From Leucobacter chromiireducens subsp. chromiireducens (GTDB lineage Bacteria; Actinomycetota; Actinomycetes; Actinomycetales; Microbacteriaceae), in contig NZ_QYAD01000001.1 of the NCBI RefSeq assembly GCF_016758255.1, forward strand, positions 434,001-498,000: a stretch of 64,000 nucleotides of DNA, read 5' to 3'. This document shows, piece by piece, positions 45,143-54,778 of this stretch. Position numbers and translations under genes: made by a program. The notes under the pieces were generated by a model, which worked only from the letters and a program-made list of their open reading frames with translations, was not told where the DNA came from and did not search any database. How positions within the stretch are numbered: position 1 is the first letter of the stretch; the number at the start of each line of letters is the position of its first letter.

Positions 45143-46197
45143 CCACTGACGATCGCGCCGCGGATTCCCGCGGCCACGGAACGCCCGCTCAGTTGAGCGG
45201 GCGTTCTCGCGTTGCTGCTTCCCGCGCGGAGCCCGATCCCACCCCGCCTCCGAGGTCCTCGCCGTGGCCGCTGATCCTTGCGGTGATCGGGGTCATCGGG
45301 CTCTTGGTGCTCTCGGTCTTCGTCGGTGTGTACGATCTCTCCGACGGCGAGATGGGTGCGGAAATGGTGTGGATCACCCGCGTGCCTCGCACGCTCGCCC
45401 TGATGCTGGCGGGTGCTGCGATGGCCGCGAGCGGGCTCGTCATGCAAATGCTCACACAAAACCGATTCGTCGACGCGACCACCTCGGGCACGACGGAGTG
45501 GGCATCGCTCGGCCTCTTGCTCACCGCGATCCTCGCCCCGAGCGTCGGCCTGCTCGGACGCATGGTGATTGCCAGCGCGTTCGCGTTCATCGGGGCGATG
45601 GCCTTCATGCTGATCCTGCGCCGGATTGTGATTCGCACGACCCTCGTCGTGCCGCTCATCGGCATCATGCTGGGCGCCGTTGTCGGCGCGCTGACGACCT
45701 TCCTCGCGGTCCAGTTCAACCTGCTGCAGATGGTGGGCACCTGGTTCATGGGGAGCTTCACTGGCGTCGTGCGCGGCCGCTACGAGGTGCTGTGGGTCGT
45801 GGCAGTTGTCACCCTTCTGGTCTTTCTCCTTGCCGATCGCATCACCGTCGCGGGCCTCGGCCGTGACGTCGCAACGAACGTCGGGATGAGCTACGACGCG
45901 ATCGTGATTGCTGGCACCGCGCTCGTCGCGATCTCCGCGGGCGTGACCGTGGTGGTTGTCGGTTTCCTGCCGTTCCTGGGGCTCGTCGTGCCGAATATTG
46001 TCGCGACGATTCGTGGCGACAACGTGCGGAGTAACCTCCCGTGGGTGTGCCTGGGTGGCGTCTCACTCGTCATCATTTGCGACATCATCGGCCGAGTGAT
46101 TCGCATGCCCTTCGAGGTGCCGGTCTCGATGGTGTTGGGCATCATCGGCTCGGTCGTCTTCATCACCATCCTGCTGAGAGGACGTGCCCGTGGCTAG
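45139..46197 (+). CDS. Iron-chelate ABC transporter permease (FatD/YclN-like)
   Basis: 352 residues: a 45-residue hydrophilic head, then about nine membrane helices of the FecCD type. RVPRTLALMLAGAAMAASGLVMQMLTQNRFVDATTSGTTEWASLG is characteristic of the FatD/YclN/CeuB branch. The GVTVVVVGFLPFLGLVVPNIVATIRGD region contacts the ATPase. ATG 45139 overlaps the preceding stop. Confidence 0.92.
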   Translation: MTTDDRAADSRGHGTPAQLSGRSRVAASRAEPDPTPPPRSSPWPLILAVIGVIGLLVLSVFVGVYDLSDGEMGAEMVWITRVPRTLALMLAGAAMAASGLVMQMLTQNRFVDATTSGTTEWASLGLLLTAILAPSVGLLGRMVIASAFAFIGAMAFMLILRRIVIRTTLVVPLIGIMLGAVVGALTTFLAVQFNLLQMVGTWFMGSFTGVVRGRYEVLWVVAVVTLLVFLLADRITVAGLGRDVATNVGMSYDAIVIAGTALVAISAGVTVVVVGFLPFLGLVVPNIVATIRGDNVRSNLPWVCLGGVSLVIICDIIGRVIRMPFEVPVSMVLGIIGSVVFITILLRGRARG

Positions 46198-47218
46198 CAT
46201 CGTCAAGCTCAGCGCAGCCGGGGCGCTCCCGGAGGCACCGGACGCCGCAACCCCGCGCTGGCTGCGTGCGCTCCCAATCGTCGTCGTGTACACGGTCGCT
46301 GCGGCGTTGGCCGTCGCCGTGCTGAGCTACGGCATCCCTGTCCCGGCGAGCAGCCCGGGGTTCTGGATCATCGTGCAGTCGCGACTCGCTTCGCTCGGCA
46401 CCATTGCGCTGGTTGCCGTGTGCCAATCCGTTGCCACCGTGCTCTTCCACACCGCGACCTCGAACCGGATTCTCACCCCCTCGATTCTCGGCTTCGATGC
46501 GCTGTACGTGCTGACGCAGACGGCGCTGGTGTTCGTCTTCGGCACCGCCGCAACCGGGATGGAAGGAATCCCGAAGATCCTCGCGCAGAGCGGCCTAATG
46601 GTCCTCTTTGCAACGGCGCTGTATGGCTGGCTGTTTTCGGGCAAGCGCGCAAATCTGCACCTGCTGCTGCTCGTGGGCGTGGTGCTTGGGATCGGATTCG
46701 GCTCGGTATCGACGTTCATGCAGCGGATGCTCACGCCGAGCGAGTTCGATGTGCTGAGCGCGCGTCTGTTCGGCAGCATCGGCAAGGGGAATGTCGAGTA
46801 TCTCCCGGTCGCGGCGACCATCGCGATCCTGATCCTCGGTTTTGTCTGGTCGAAGCGGCGCACCTATGACGTCGTCGCCCTCGGGCGCGATGCCGCGGTG
46901 GGACTCGGCGTGAACTATCGCCGTGAGATCGTCACGATCCTCGTCCTTGTCGCCGTGCTCGTGTCCGTCTCGGTGACCATGGTGGGGCCCATGACCTTCT
47001 ACGGCTTCCTCGTTGCAACGCTCGCCTACCAGTTTGCGCGCAATGACTCGCACGCGGAGGTGCTGCCCCTCGCGATCGGCATCGGCCTCGTGACGCTTGT
47101 CGGCGCGACATTTATCTTGAAGCACGTGTTCGCGGCCGGTGGCCTTGTGACCGTCATTATTGAGTTCATCGGTGGGTTGCTCTTCCTTATCGTGCTGCTC
47201 AGAAAGGGGCTGCGTTGA
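46190..47218 (+). CDS. Iron-chelate ABC transporter permease (FatC/YclO-like)
   Basis: 342 residues, second FecCD-type permease. ATSNRILTPSILGFDALYVLTQTALVFVFG and VTMVGPMTFYGFLVATLAYQFARNDSHAEVLPLAI are typical of the FatC/YclO/CeuC branch. GTG 46190 is chosen for the better distance to GAGAGGAC (46175-46182); an in-frame GTG six bases earlier is possible. Overlaps the previous stop and the next start, so all four genes are coupled. Confidence 0.91.
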   Translation: MASIVKLSAAGALPEAPDAATPRWLRALPIVVVYTVAAALAVAVLSYGIPVPASSPGFWIIVQSRLASLGTIALVAVCQSVATVLFHTATSNRILTPSILGFDALYVLTQTALVFVFGTAATGMEGIPKILAQSGLMVLFATALYGWLFSGKRANLHLLLLVGVVLGIGFGSVSTFMQRMLTPSEFDVLSARLFGSIGKGNVEYLPVAATIAILILGFVWSKRRTYDVVALGRDAAVGLGVNYRREIVTILVLVAVLVSVSVTMVGPMTFYGFLVATLAYQFARNDSHAEVLPLAIGIGLVTLVGATFILKHVFAAGGLVTVIIEFIGGLLFLIVLLRKGLR

Positions 47219-48006
47219 TTCAGCTCACCAATGTGGGGAAGGAGTACGCGGGGCGTCGCGTGCTCGGCCCCATCGACCTCACGATCGAGCGGGGCGGCGT
47301 CACCGCACTGATCGGGCCCAATGGTGCCGGGAAGTCCACGATGCTGACGATCATTGGGCGCCTGCTCGAGGCCGACAGTGGGCAGGTGACCGTCGGCGGA
47401 CTCGATGTGCGCACCGCGAAGTCGCGCGAGCTCGCGCAGGTCGTGTCGATCTTGAAGCAGGAGAACCACTTCATGGCGCGCCTCACGGTGCGGCAGCTCG
47501 TCACTTTCGGCCGCTTCCCCCACTCGGCGGGACGCCTGACCGAGACGGACCACCGCGCCATCCACGCCGCGATCGCCTTCCTCGACCTCGCGGGCATGGA
47601 GGATCGCTTCATCGACGAGTTGTCCGGGGGGCAACGCCAGCGCGCGTTTGTTGCGATGGTGCTGGCCCAGGACACCGACTATGTGCTGCTCGACGAACCG
47701 CTGACCGGGCTCGACATGCGGCACGCGGTGGGAATGATGGGCCAGGTGCGTGCCGCGGCAGACGCGCTAGGGAAAACCGTGATCCTCGTCATCCACGATG
47801 TGAACTTTGCCGCCGCCTACGCTGATCGCATCGTGGCACTCGCAGACGGTCGCGTGGTGGCCTCGGGAACCCCGGAGGAAATCATCACCCCCGAGGTGCT
47901 CGAGCGCGTGTTCGAGACGCCCGTCGAAGTGCTTGAGCACGGCGGGCGTCGCGTCGCGGTGTACTACCGCCCGGAGCTCGACACTCGCACGGCCGAGAGC
48001 CGGTAG
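47215..48006 (+). CDS. Iron-chelate ABC transporter ATP-binding protein (YclP-like)
   Basis: 263 residues. Walker A GPNGAGKSTMLTII, Q-loop VSILKQENHFMARLTVRQLVTFGRFPHS (a stretch special to this siderophore group), signature LSGGQRQRAFVAMVLAQ, Walker B YVLLDEPLTGLD and H-loop VIHDVNFAA. TTG 47215 is the start, with AAGGGG upstream and overlap with the permease stop. Confidence 0.92.
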   Translation: MIQLTNVGKEYAGRRVLGPIDLTIERGGVTALIGPNGAGKSTMLTIIGRLLEADSGQVTVGGLDVRTAKSRELAQVVSILKQENHFMARLTVRQLVTFGRFPHSAGRLTETDHRAIHAAIAFLDLAGMEDRFIDELSGGQRQRAFVAMVLAQDTDYVLLDEPLTGLDMRHAVGMMGQVRAAADALGKTVILVIHDVNFAAAYADRIVALADGRVVASGTPEEIITPEVLERVFETPVEVLEHGGRRVAVYYRPELDTRTAESR

Positions 48007-48009
48007 CGT
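48004..48009 (+). promoter_or_regulatory. -10 box of a probable leaderless serine-hydrolase transcript
   Basis: TAGCGT overlaps the end of the transporter ATPase gene and ends seven bases before ATG 48017. Confidence 0.45.
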
Positions 48010-48016
48010 GGAGCCT

Positions 48017-48838
48017 ATGCAGAGTCTCAGCACGATTGACACCTGGCCCGTGAAGAACGCCGCAGCGGCGGTCATTGCGCAGGACGGTCGGATCCTCGGT
48101 CAGCACGGAGATCAGGATCGTGAGTTCAAGCTCGCCTCCGTCACGAAGCTCCTGAGCGCCACGGCGGTGCTGCTGGGCATCGAGGAGGGGGTGCTTGAGC
48201 TCGATGACCCCGCCGGCCCCGAGGGATCGACCGTGCGGCACCTGCTGGCACATGCCTCTGGCTACGACTTCTCGGAGGACATTCTCCGCGCGCGCCCCGG
48301 CCGACGACGGGTGTACTCGAATCGCGGAATCAACGTGCTCGCCGAGGTGTTCGCTGAGCGGGCCGAGATGCCCTTCGAAGAGTACCTCCGTGAGGGCGTG
48401 CTCGAACCGCTCGGGATGACCAGCACGCGGCTCGAGGGGCCGCCTGCCGCCGGTGGAGTCTCCACGGTCGCCGATCTCAGCCGCTTCGCCGCCGAGCTGC
48501 AGAACCCGCAGCTGCTGCACCCGGACACGCTCGCGATGGCCACGCAGGTCGTGTTCCCCGGCCTTGACGGGGTGCTCCCTGGCTTCGGGCGCCAGGACCC
48601 GAACGATTGGGGCCTGGGGTTTGAGATTCGCGACGGCAAGAGCCCGCACTGGACTGGAACCCAGAACAGCCCGCGAACGTTTGGCCACTTCGGTCAGGCG
48701 GGCACGTTTCTGTGGGTGGACCCGGTCGCGCAGGTCGCCTGTGTTGCGCTGACCGACCGAAACTTTGGCGAGTGGTCGGCTGCAGCGTGGCCGGTGTTCT
48801 CCGATGCGGTGCTCACGGAACTGGCGGGGCAGGGCTGA
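48017..48838 (+). CDS. Serine hydrolase of the beta-lactamase/class C family
   Basis: 273 residues. Active-site motifs of serine beta-lactamase-like esterases/D,D-peptidases: SxxK in FKLASVTKLLSA, YxN in RRVYSNRGI, and HFGQAG in place of KTG. No signal peptide is seen, so it probably acts in the cytoplasm as an esterase or amidase. It lies 10 bases after the iron transporter but has its own -10 box; a role in opening an ester siderophore would be speculation. Confidence 0.85.
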   Translation: MQSLSTIDTWPVKNAAAAVIAQDGRILGQHGDQDREFKLASVTKLLSATAVLLGIEEGVLELDDPAGPEGSTVRHLLAHASGYDFSEDILRARPGRRRVYSNRGINVLAEVFAERAEMPFEEYLREGVLEPLGMTSTRLEGPPAAGGVSTVADLSRFAAELQNPQLLHPDTLAMATQVVFPGLDGVLPGFGRQDPNDWGLGFEIRDGKSPHWTGTQNSPRTFGHFGQAGTFLWVDPVAQVACVALTDRNFGEWSAAAWPVFSDAVLTELAGQG

Positions 48839-48881
48839 GCCGAACGCCGAGCCAGGCGTTCACTCCGCCACCACGACGTAA

Positions 48882-48922
48882 AAACGCGTGTGGCCCGGGA
48901 AACTCCCGGGCCACACGCGTTT
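48882..48922. terminator. Perfect bidirectional hairpin before purL
   Basis: Arms 48882-48900 and 48904-48922 pair over 19 bp around a 3-base loop; A/T ends give a short T-run for both strands. Between convergent genes. Confidence 0.9.
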
Positions 48923-48936
48923 CTGTCGGTGGCGTG

Positions 48937-51321
48937 TTAGCCGACGACTGGGCCGAAGCGCTCCGGCAGGGTGGCACGCGTCGCGGCGCCCAGCTCGGAG
49001 AGCGGCAGCGTGAAGCGATCCTGCACCTCAATGGCGGCGCTCTCGCCCGTGCCATCGGTCACGCCGATGCGCAGCACGGGGTAGTTGCGGCCGTCGCAGA
49101 GCCCGCGGAACTTCACGTCCTCCTCGTGCGGAACCGCGACGAGCACGCGGCCCTGCGTCTCCGAGAAGAGCGCGGCCGTGGCGTCGACGCCGTCGCGGGA
49201 GATGATCTCCTCGATCCACACGCGCGCGCCAACGCCGAAGCGGAGCGCACCGTCGGTGAGTGCCTGTGCGAGGCCACCCTCGGAGAGGTCGACCGCACCC
49301 GAGAGGATGCCGTTCTGCGACGCAGCGTGCAACAGGCCCGCGAGACGGCGCTCTGCATCAAGGTCGGCCACCGGGGGGCGTCCGCCGAGGTGGTCGTGCA
49401 CGGTGCCGGCCCAGGCCGAGCCGTCGAGCTCATCGCGCGTGACGCCGAGCAGGTACAGGTGCTCGCCCTGATCCTGCCAGCCGCTCGGCACGCGACGAGC
49501 GACGTCGTCGATGATGCCAAGCACGCCCACGACGGGGGTGGGGTGGATCGGGGTGTCGCCGGTCTGGTTGTAGAGCGAGACGTTTCCGCCCGTGACGGGC
49601 ACCTCAAGTGCGAGGCACGCATCCGACAGGCCCTCGACGGCCTGCGAGAACTGCCACATGACCTCGGGGTTCTCGGGGCTGCCGAAGTTGAGGCAGTCGG
49701 TCACCGCGGTGGGCACGGCGCCGGAGGTGGCGACGTTGCGGTACGCCTCTGCGAGCGCGAGCTGCGCGCCGACGAACGGGTCGAGCTGGCAGTAGCGGCC
49801 GTTCGCGTCGGTCGAGATCGCGACGCCGAGGCCGCTCTCCTCGTCCACGCGGATCATGCCTGCGCCGTCGGGGAAAGAAAGCGCGGTGTTGCCGAGCACG
49901 TACTTGTCGTACTGGTTCGTCACCCAGGAGACGTCGGCCTGGTTGGGCGACGCGGCAACATCGATCATCTGCTGGCGCAGCACCTCGGCCGAGCCGTCGC
50001 GCGTGAGGCCGGCGGCGTTCACCGAGTTGGCCTGCAGGGCATCGATCCAGGTCGGGTACGCAACGGGGCGCTCGTACACGGGGCCGTCGACGGCAACGGT
50101 CGAGGGATCCACGTTGACGATCTCTTCGCCGCGCCAGTTGATGACGAGGCGGCCGGTGTCGGTGACCTCGCCAAGCACGCTCGTCTCAACGTCCCCCTTC
50201 GCGGTAACCGCGAGGAACGCATCGAGCTTCTCGGGCGCCACGATCGCCATCATGCGCTCCTGGCTCTCGGACATGAGGATCTCCTCAGCCGTGAGCGAGG
50301 GATCGCGGAGCAGCACGCTGTCGAGCTCGATGAACATGCCGCCATCGCCGTTTGCCGCGAGCTCCGACGTGGCGCAGGAGATGCCTGCGGCGCCGAGGTC
50401 CTGGATTCCCTCAACGAGCTCGCCCTTGAATAGCTCGAGGCAGCACTCGATGAGCACCTTCTCGGCGAAGGGGTCGCCCACCTGCACGGCGGGGCGCTTC
50501 GTGGGGCCACCCTCGTCGAATGAGTCGGACGCGAGGATCGATGCGCCACCGATGCCGTCGCCGCCCGTGCGGGCGCCGAAGAGCACGACCTTGTTGCCGA
50601 GGCCTGAGGCGTTCGCAAGGTGCAGGTCCTCGTGGCGGAGCACGCCAACGCCGAGCGCGTTGACGAGCGGGTTCTGCTGGTAGACCTTGTCGAACACGGT
50701 CTCGCCGCCGAGGTTCGGCAGGCCGAGGCAGTTCGCGTACGAGCTGATGCCGGAGACGACGCCGTGCACCACGCGTGCGGTGTCGGGCTCGTCGATATCG
50801 CCGAAGCGAAGCTGGTCCATCACGGCGACGGGGCGCGCGCCCATCGAGATGATGTCGCGGATGATGCCGCCCACGCCGGTTGCGGCGCCCTGGAACGGCT
50901 CAATGTAGGAGGGGTGGTTGTGGCTCTCCACCTTGAACGTGACGGCCCAGCCCTCGCCGATGTCGATGACACCGGCGTTCTCGCCCATGCCGACGAGCAG
51001 GCGCTCCTTCATCTTGTCGTTGACCTTCTTGCCGAACTGGCGCAGGTAGATCTTCGACGACTTGTACGAGCAGTGCTCGGACCACATGACCGAGTACATG
51101 GCCAGCTCGCCCGAGGTGGGGCGGCGACCGAGGATCTCGCGAATCTGTGCGTACTCGTCGGCCTTCAGGCCGAGGGCTTCGTACGGCTGGTCCTTGTCGG
51201 GGGTCGCGATCGCGTCTGCGACGGTATCCGGGACATGGATCGGGGCGGTGGGTTCAGTCACGCTGATGTGCTCCGTGGGCTCGGGGGCGGTACGGCTACG
51301 ATCGGAGCGACGAGCGCTCAC
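48937..51321 (-). CDS. purL: Phosphoribosylformylglycinamidine synthase subunit PurL
   Basis: Fourth step of purine synthesis, making FGAM from FGAR with ammonia from PurQ. 794 residues, the small PurL form that needs PurS and PurQ, both in this window. Diagnostic: [85 protein letters not shown] and [16 protein letters not shown] 51321 has TAGACT (51333-51328) six bases upstream, a leaderless arrangement; the first 30 residues are non-conserved, so an internal start near VTEPTAP is the alternative. Confidence 0.95.
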   Translation of the reverse strand: MSARRSDRSRTAPEPTEHISVTEPTAPIHVPDTVADAIATPDKDQPYEALGLKADEYAQIREILGRRPTSGELAMYSVMWSEHCSYKSSKIYLRQFGKKVNDKMKERLLVGMGENAGVIDIGEGWAVTFKVESHNHPSYIEPFQGAATGVGGIIRDIISMGARPVAVMDQLRFGDIDEPDTARVVHGVVSGISSYANCLGLPNLGGETVFDKVYQQNPLVNALGVGVLRHEDLHLANASGLGNKVVLFGARTGGDGIGGASILASDSFDEGGPTKRPAVQVGDPFAEKVLIECCLELFKGELVEGIQDLGAAGISCATSELAANGDGGMFIELDSVLLRDPSLTAEEILMSESQERMMAIVAPEKLDAFLAVTAKGDVETSVLGEVTDTGRLVINWRGEEIVNVDPSTVAVDGPVYERPVAYPTWIDALQANSVNAAGLTRDGSAEVLRQQMIDVAASPNQADVSWVTNQYDKYVLGNTALSFPDGAGMIRVDEESGLGVAISTDANGRYCQLDPFVGAQLALAEAYRNVATSGAVPTAVTDCLNFGSPENPEVMWQFSQAVEGLSDACLALEVPVTGGNVSLYNQTGDTPIHPTPVVGVLGIIDDVARRVPSGWQDQGEHLYLLGVTRDELDGSAWAGTVHDHLGGRPPVADLDAERRLAGLLHAASQNGILSGAVDLSEGGLAQALTDGALRFGVGARVWIEEIISRDGVDATAALFSETQGRVLVAVPHEEDVKFRGLCDGRNYPVLRIGVTDGTGESAAIEVQDRFTLPLSELGAATRATLPERFGPVVG

Positions 51322-51427
51322 CCGGCCAGTCTACGGCGTTTCCGGGGACACCGGAGCCGAGCCGATCCGCAGGCACGAAGCGCGGGTGTTTCTGGCGTTT
51401 TTCAGCGTGAACCGCGAAACTGGGTGC

Positions 51428-52414
51428 ATGAGTACCCCGAACGCAGCACCCGATCGCGTCACTGGCGCCGAGTCGGCAGCCCCCGCCGCGACGACGAAGG
51501 GCGGCGCCGAGCCGCGCAAGCTGTCCACGTTCCTGAAGATCAGCATCGTGCTGCTTGCAGCGCTCACGCTCGCCTCGATCTCGCTCCTCTTCATCGGCGA
51601 CTTCCAGGGCAAGTTCGAGCGCGTGTTCGCCACGTTCCTCGTGTTCGCGGTGTTCGTGGGGCTCACTGCGCTCGACACTCGTCGCGAGCTGCGCTCGGAG
51701 TGGTACGCGCCGGTCGCGCTGATCGCGAACTCCTACATCCTCGCGCTGCTGCTCATCGTGACGTGGATGACGCCGTACGATCCGTTCCTGCTGGGCTGGT
51801 CGCTGCTGTGGAAGAGCATCCTCGTGATCGGCGTGACGAGACTCGTGCTGGGCTGCTGCCAGCTGTTGCTCGGCATGAGCGAGGGGAAGCCCGAGACGAT
51901 CGGCCGCTTTGCATTCATCACGAGCATGCTCGCGGTGCTTGCCGGCATCTTGTTCACGGCGCCGATTGCGATCGAAACGTTCAACGTGATCATCCCGGAG
52001 CTGTACTGGAAGATCGCCGTCGCCACGCTGATCCTCACGGCGCTCGGCCTTGCGATCACGCTGCTGCTGCGTTGGTCGTACGGTGCTCCGGAGCGTGAGA
52101 CCGCACGGGCGTCACTGCGACAGGCAGCTCAGGATCGCGGCACCCCGATCGAGCCGTACCGCGCCGCACCGCTCGCAGCGCCCATCGCGGCTCCGCCCGC
52201 TCCGGCCCCACTGACTCCTGCCTCGGAGGCCCCGTCCGCGCAGTCGCTGCCCGGAACACCGAGTGCGGCTCCAACCGTGCCCGTAGCCCCGGTACCGCAG
52301 GCCGCTGGACCGCTGCTGCCCTGGCCCACCTTCGCGGATGGTCGCCCGATCCCCGCGCTGCCGAACGGTCAGCCGGACTTCAGCGTTCCGGGCGCCCCGC
52401 TGCCCCCGCAGTAG
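51428..52414 (+). CDS. Four-helix membrane protein with Pro/Ala-rich tail, unknown
   Basis: 328 residues. A charged head is followed by five or so membrane helices (FLKISIVLLAALTLASISLLFI, VFATFLVFAVFVGLTAL, YAPVALIANSYILALLLIVTWM, FAFITSMLAVLAGILFTAPIAI, IAVATLILTALGLAITLLL) and then a 115-residue Pro/Ala-rich cytoplasmic tail ending with a repeated PNGQPDF. I do not recognise the family. It is transcribed divergently from purL; ATG 51428 has no strong ribosome site. Confidence 0.75.
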   Translation: MSTPNAAPDRVTGAESAAPAATTKGGAEPRKLSTFLKISIVLLAALTLASISLLFIGDFQGKFERVFATFLVFAVFVGLTALDTRRELRSEWYAPVALIANSYILALLLIVTWMTPYDPFLLGWSLLWKSILVIGVTRLVLGCCQLLLGMSEGKPETIGRFAFITSMLAVLAGILFTAPIAIETFNVIIPELYWKIAVATLILTALGLAITLLLRWSYGAPERETARASLRQAAQDRGTPIEPYRAAPLAAPIAAPPAPAPLTPASEAPSAQSLPGTPSAAPTVPVAPVPQAAGPLLPWPTFADGRPIPALPNGQPDFSVPGAPLPPQ

Positions 52415-52451
52415 CCGCTGCGCCCAGGTAGGGCGGATCAGGCAACGAGAG

Positions 52452-52457
52452 TAAAAT
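52452..52457 (+). promoter_or_regulatory. -10 box of a probable leaderless GNAT transcript
   Basis: TAAAAT ends six bases before GTG 52464, with no ribosome-binding site in between. Confidence 0.55.
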
Positions 52458-52463
52458 ACTCGG

Positions 52464-53564
52464 GTGCCTGAGACAGACCTGACGCCCGAACACGCCGCAC
52501 CCGCCGCCTCCGCAGCGCCCGCCTTCGTGATCCGACCGATTGCGCAGGGGGAGTACGCCGCGGAGGCGGCGCTCGTGCGTGCGGCCTACGCCGAGAGCAC
52601 CTACGGCGCCGAACTCGCGGGAGACGCGCAGTGGGCGGCCGTGGAGCAGGACTCGGCGGGCCGCGATGCGGACGGCCGAATCCTGGTGGCCGTGCGTGGC
52701 AGTGAGCTGATCGGCGCGGTGTCGGTGCTGCGTGGCGGCACCACCTACACGAAGCTCGCGACGCCCGGCGAGGTCGAGCTGCGGCTCGTCGTCGTCTCCC
52801 CGAGCGTGCGTGGGGCTGGTGTGGGTGAGGCGCTGGTGCGCGCTGGCATCGAGCAGGCCCTGCGCTGGGGCGCGCGCGTGGTGCGTCTCGACACCGGCGA
52901 GCGGAACCCGGCAGCGCGACTCTACGCGCGCGTTGGATTCGAGCGCACCCCGGAGCTCGACCGTCAGCTTGACGGCGCGAACTACGGCGCTTCGCTGAGC
53001 TTTGTCTACCCGCTGCAGGAGCGCGAGGACGTGCGCGTCCGCGAGATTCGCCCGGAGGAGATTCCGGCGGTCAGCGGGCTCGTGCTCGCCGCCTACCGTG
53101 ATGACTACGATCGTCTGCCCGACGTATACCTCGCGGAGATCGCCGACGTCGCAACGCGTGCCGCGCAGCACCTCGTGTGGGTCGCGGAAGACGCCGCAAC
53201 GGGCACCCTGCTCGCCACGATCACGACCCCGCACGCGGGCGAGGTGCTGAGCGATGTCGCGCGGGCGGGGGAGATGGACCTGCGACTGCTCGGCGTCGGC
53301 GGCGCGGCGCGCGGCCGCGGCATCGGCTCGCTCATGATGCGCCACGGGCTGCGGCTCGGCCGTATCCGCGCGGTGGACCAGGTGGTGCTCAACACGAGCA
53401 CCGAGATGGTCGCGGCCTACGAGATGTACGACCGGATGGGCTTCTCCCGGCTGCTCGATCGCGAGCACGACATCATGCGTGAAGACGGCACGAGCTTCCG
53501 CCTGCTCGCGTACGGGATTGATCCCGCGCAGGCCCCGCTCACGCGGGCGTCGCGCGCGGCCTGA
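52464..53564 (+). CDS. Tandem GNAT-fold acetyltransferase
   Basis: 366 residues with two acetyltransferase domains. First: VELRLVVVSPSVRGAGVGEALVRAGIEQA with acetyl-CoA loop VRGAGVG and ERNPAARLYARVGF. Second, from about 195: MDLRLLGVGGAARGRGIGSLMMRHGLRLG with loop ARGRGIG and AAYEMYDRMGF. Tandem GNATs include mycothiol synthase MshD, but I see no close resemblance; the substrate is unknown. GTG 52464 is set by the -10 box. Confidence 0.85.
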   Translation: MPETDLTPEHAAPAASAAPAFVIRPIAQGEYAAEAALVRAAYAESTYGAELAGDAQWAAVEQDSAGRDADGRILVAVRGSELIGAVSVLRGGTTYTKLATPGEVELRLVVVSPSVRGAGVGEALVRAGIEQALRWGARVVRLDTGERNPAARLYARVGFERTPELDRQLDGANYGASLSFVYPLQEREDVRVREIRPEEIPAVSGLVLAAYRDDYDRLPDVYLAEIADVATRAAQHLVWVAEDAATGTLLATITTPHAGEVLSDVARAGEMDLRLLGVGGAARGRGIGSLMMRHGLRLGRIRAVDQVVLNTSTEMVAAYEMYDRMGFSRLLDREHDIMREDGTSFRLLAYGIDPAQAPLTRASRAA

Positions 53565-53603
53565 TCCCCATCGAAATTGCCGCGCCCCGTCCGTGCAGAA
53601 ACG

Positions 53604-53643
53604 CTGAGAGCCGCCATCCCCTAGTGAGGATGGCGGCTCTCAG
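53604..53643. terminator. Perfect bidirectional hairpin before purQ
   Basis: Arms 53604-53619 and 53628-53643 pair over 16 bp with an 8-base loop, between convergent genes. Confidence 0.88.
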
Positions 53644-53661
53644 TGTTGTGCCGCGCGGCGC

Positions 53662-54366
53662 TTAGACGCGAGCGGTGAGCGCCTGGATCGCTGCTTCGAA
53701 GAAGCGGAGACCATCGGTGCCGGATCGCATCGCGTCGGGCATATCGGGGCCGAACCCCGCCTCAACCGCGTGCTCGGGGTGCGGCATGAGGCCCACGACG
53801 TTGCCGCGCTCGTTGCTGAGGCCGGCGATGTCGTTGAGCGAACCGTTCGGGTTCACCTCGGCGTAGCGGAAGGCGATGAGGCCCTCGCCCTCGAGCCGCT
53901 TCAGCGTCTCGTCGTTGGCGATGTAGCCGCCATCACCGTTCTTCAGCGGGATGACAATCTCTTCGCCGGGGGTGAAGAGGTGCGTCCACGCGGTGTCGAC
54001 GTTCTCGACGACGAGGCGCTGGTCGCGGCGGATGAACTGCTGGTGCGCGTTGCGGATGAGACCGCCGGGCAGAAGCTTCGCCTCGACGAGCACCTGGAAG
54101 CCGTTGCAGATACCGAGCACGGGCATCCCACGGTTCGCAGCGGCGATCACCTCGGTCATGATCGGTGCGATTGCGGCGATCGCGCCGGGGCGCAGGTAGT
54201 CGCCGTAGCTGAAGCCACCGGGCAGCACGATCGCGTCGACACCCTGCAGATCGTGGTCCGCGTGCCAGAGCGCAACGGGCTCGGCGCCGGCGATGCGGAT
54301 GGCGCGCTGTGCGTCGCGATCGTCGAGGGAACCCGGGAACGTGACGACGCCGATCCGGGTCGCCAT
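53662..54366 (-). CDS. purQ: FGAM synthase glutaminase subunit PurQ
   Basis: Class I glutamine amidotransferase, 234 residues, supplying ammonia to PurL. Cys nucleophile in [13 protein letters not shown], His/Glu in [11 protein letters not shown], and the early [14 protein letters not shown] loop. The ATG overlaps the purS stop (TAATG), so they are coupled. Confidence 0.96.
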   Translation of the reverse strand: MATRIGVVTFPGSLDDRDAQRAIRIAGAEPVALWHADHDLQGVDAIVLPGGFSYGDYLRPGAIAAIAPIMTEVIAAANRGMPVLGICNGFQVLVEAKLLPGGLIRNAHQQFIRRDQRLVVENVDTAWTHLFTPGEEIVIPLKNGDGGYIANDETLKRLEGEGLIAFRYAEVNPNGSLNDIAGLSNERGNVVGLMPHPEHAVEAGFGPDMPDAMRSGTDGLRFFEAAIQALTARV

Positions 54367-54635
54367 TACTGGGCCTCTCCGGCGGGCACACCGTCGACGG
54401 AGATCGCGACGACGTCCTCGATCACCGAGTTCGAGAGGATCTCGTCGGCAACCTGACGCACCTCGGCGAGCACCTCGGCGGTCACCTCGCCCTCGACGGT
54501 GAACTCGAAGCGCTTTCCGATGCGGACATTCTCGAACTTGCCGTGGCCCAGGCGATCCAGCGCGCCGGTAGTGGCCTTGCCCTGCGGATCGAGCAGCTCG
54601 GCCTTGGGCATGACATCAACAACAATCGTGGGCAC
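54366..54635 (-). CDS. purS: FGAM synthase subunit PurS
   Basis: 89 residues, [45 protein letters not shown] is the classic PurS pattern. PurS bridges PurL and PurQ to channel ammonia. GTG 54635. A TAGACT -10 box at 54714-54709 gives a leader of about 65 bases. Confidence 0.95.
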   Translation of the reverse strand: MPTIVVDVMPKAELLDPQGKATTGALDRLGHGKFENVRIGKRFEFTVEGEVTAEVLAEVRQVADEILSNSVIEDVVAISVDGVPAGEAQ

Positions 54636-54708
54636 TGGCGACTCCGGTTTCGCGATTCGACGGTCGGTGGGTGATGCGGCGCGTGTGTTCGCCCCGCTCC
54701 CTGCAGCC

Positions 54709-54714
54709 AGTCTA
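54709..54714 (-). promoter_or_regulatory. -10 box of the purSQ operon
   Basis: TAGACT followed by GGC on the - strand, the same nine bases as at the purL promoter. The remaining 140-base gap to purC holds no other signal I can name. Confidence 0.5.
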
Positions 54715-54778
54715 CCCGGCGAGCGCGATGCTCCAGACCCGGATCCTGTGGCGCTCCAGGGAGCAGGCCGAGCGCAGG

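Noticed and set aside
48712..50433. 573-codon open frame on the + strand opposite purL
   Set aside because: Shadow of purL on the other strand, typical His/Arg/Ala-rich content and no start signal.
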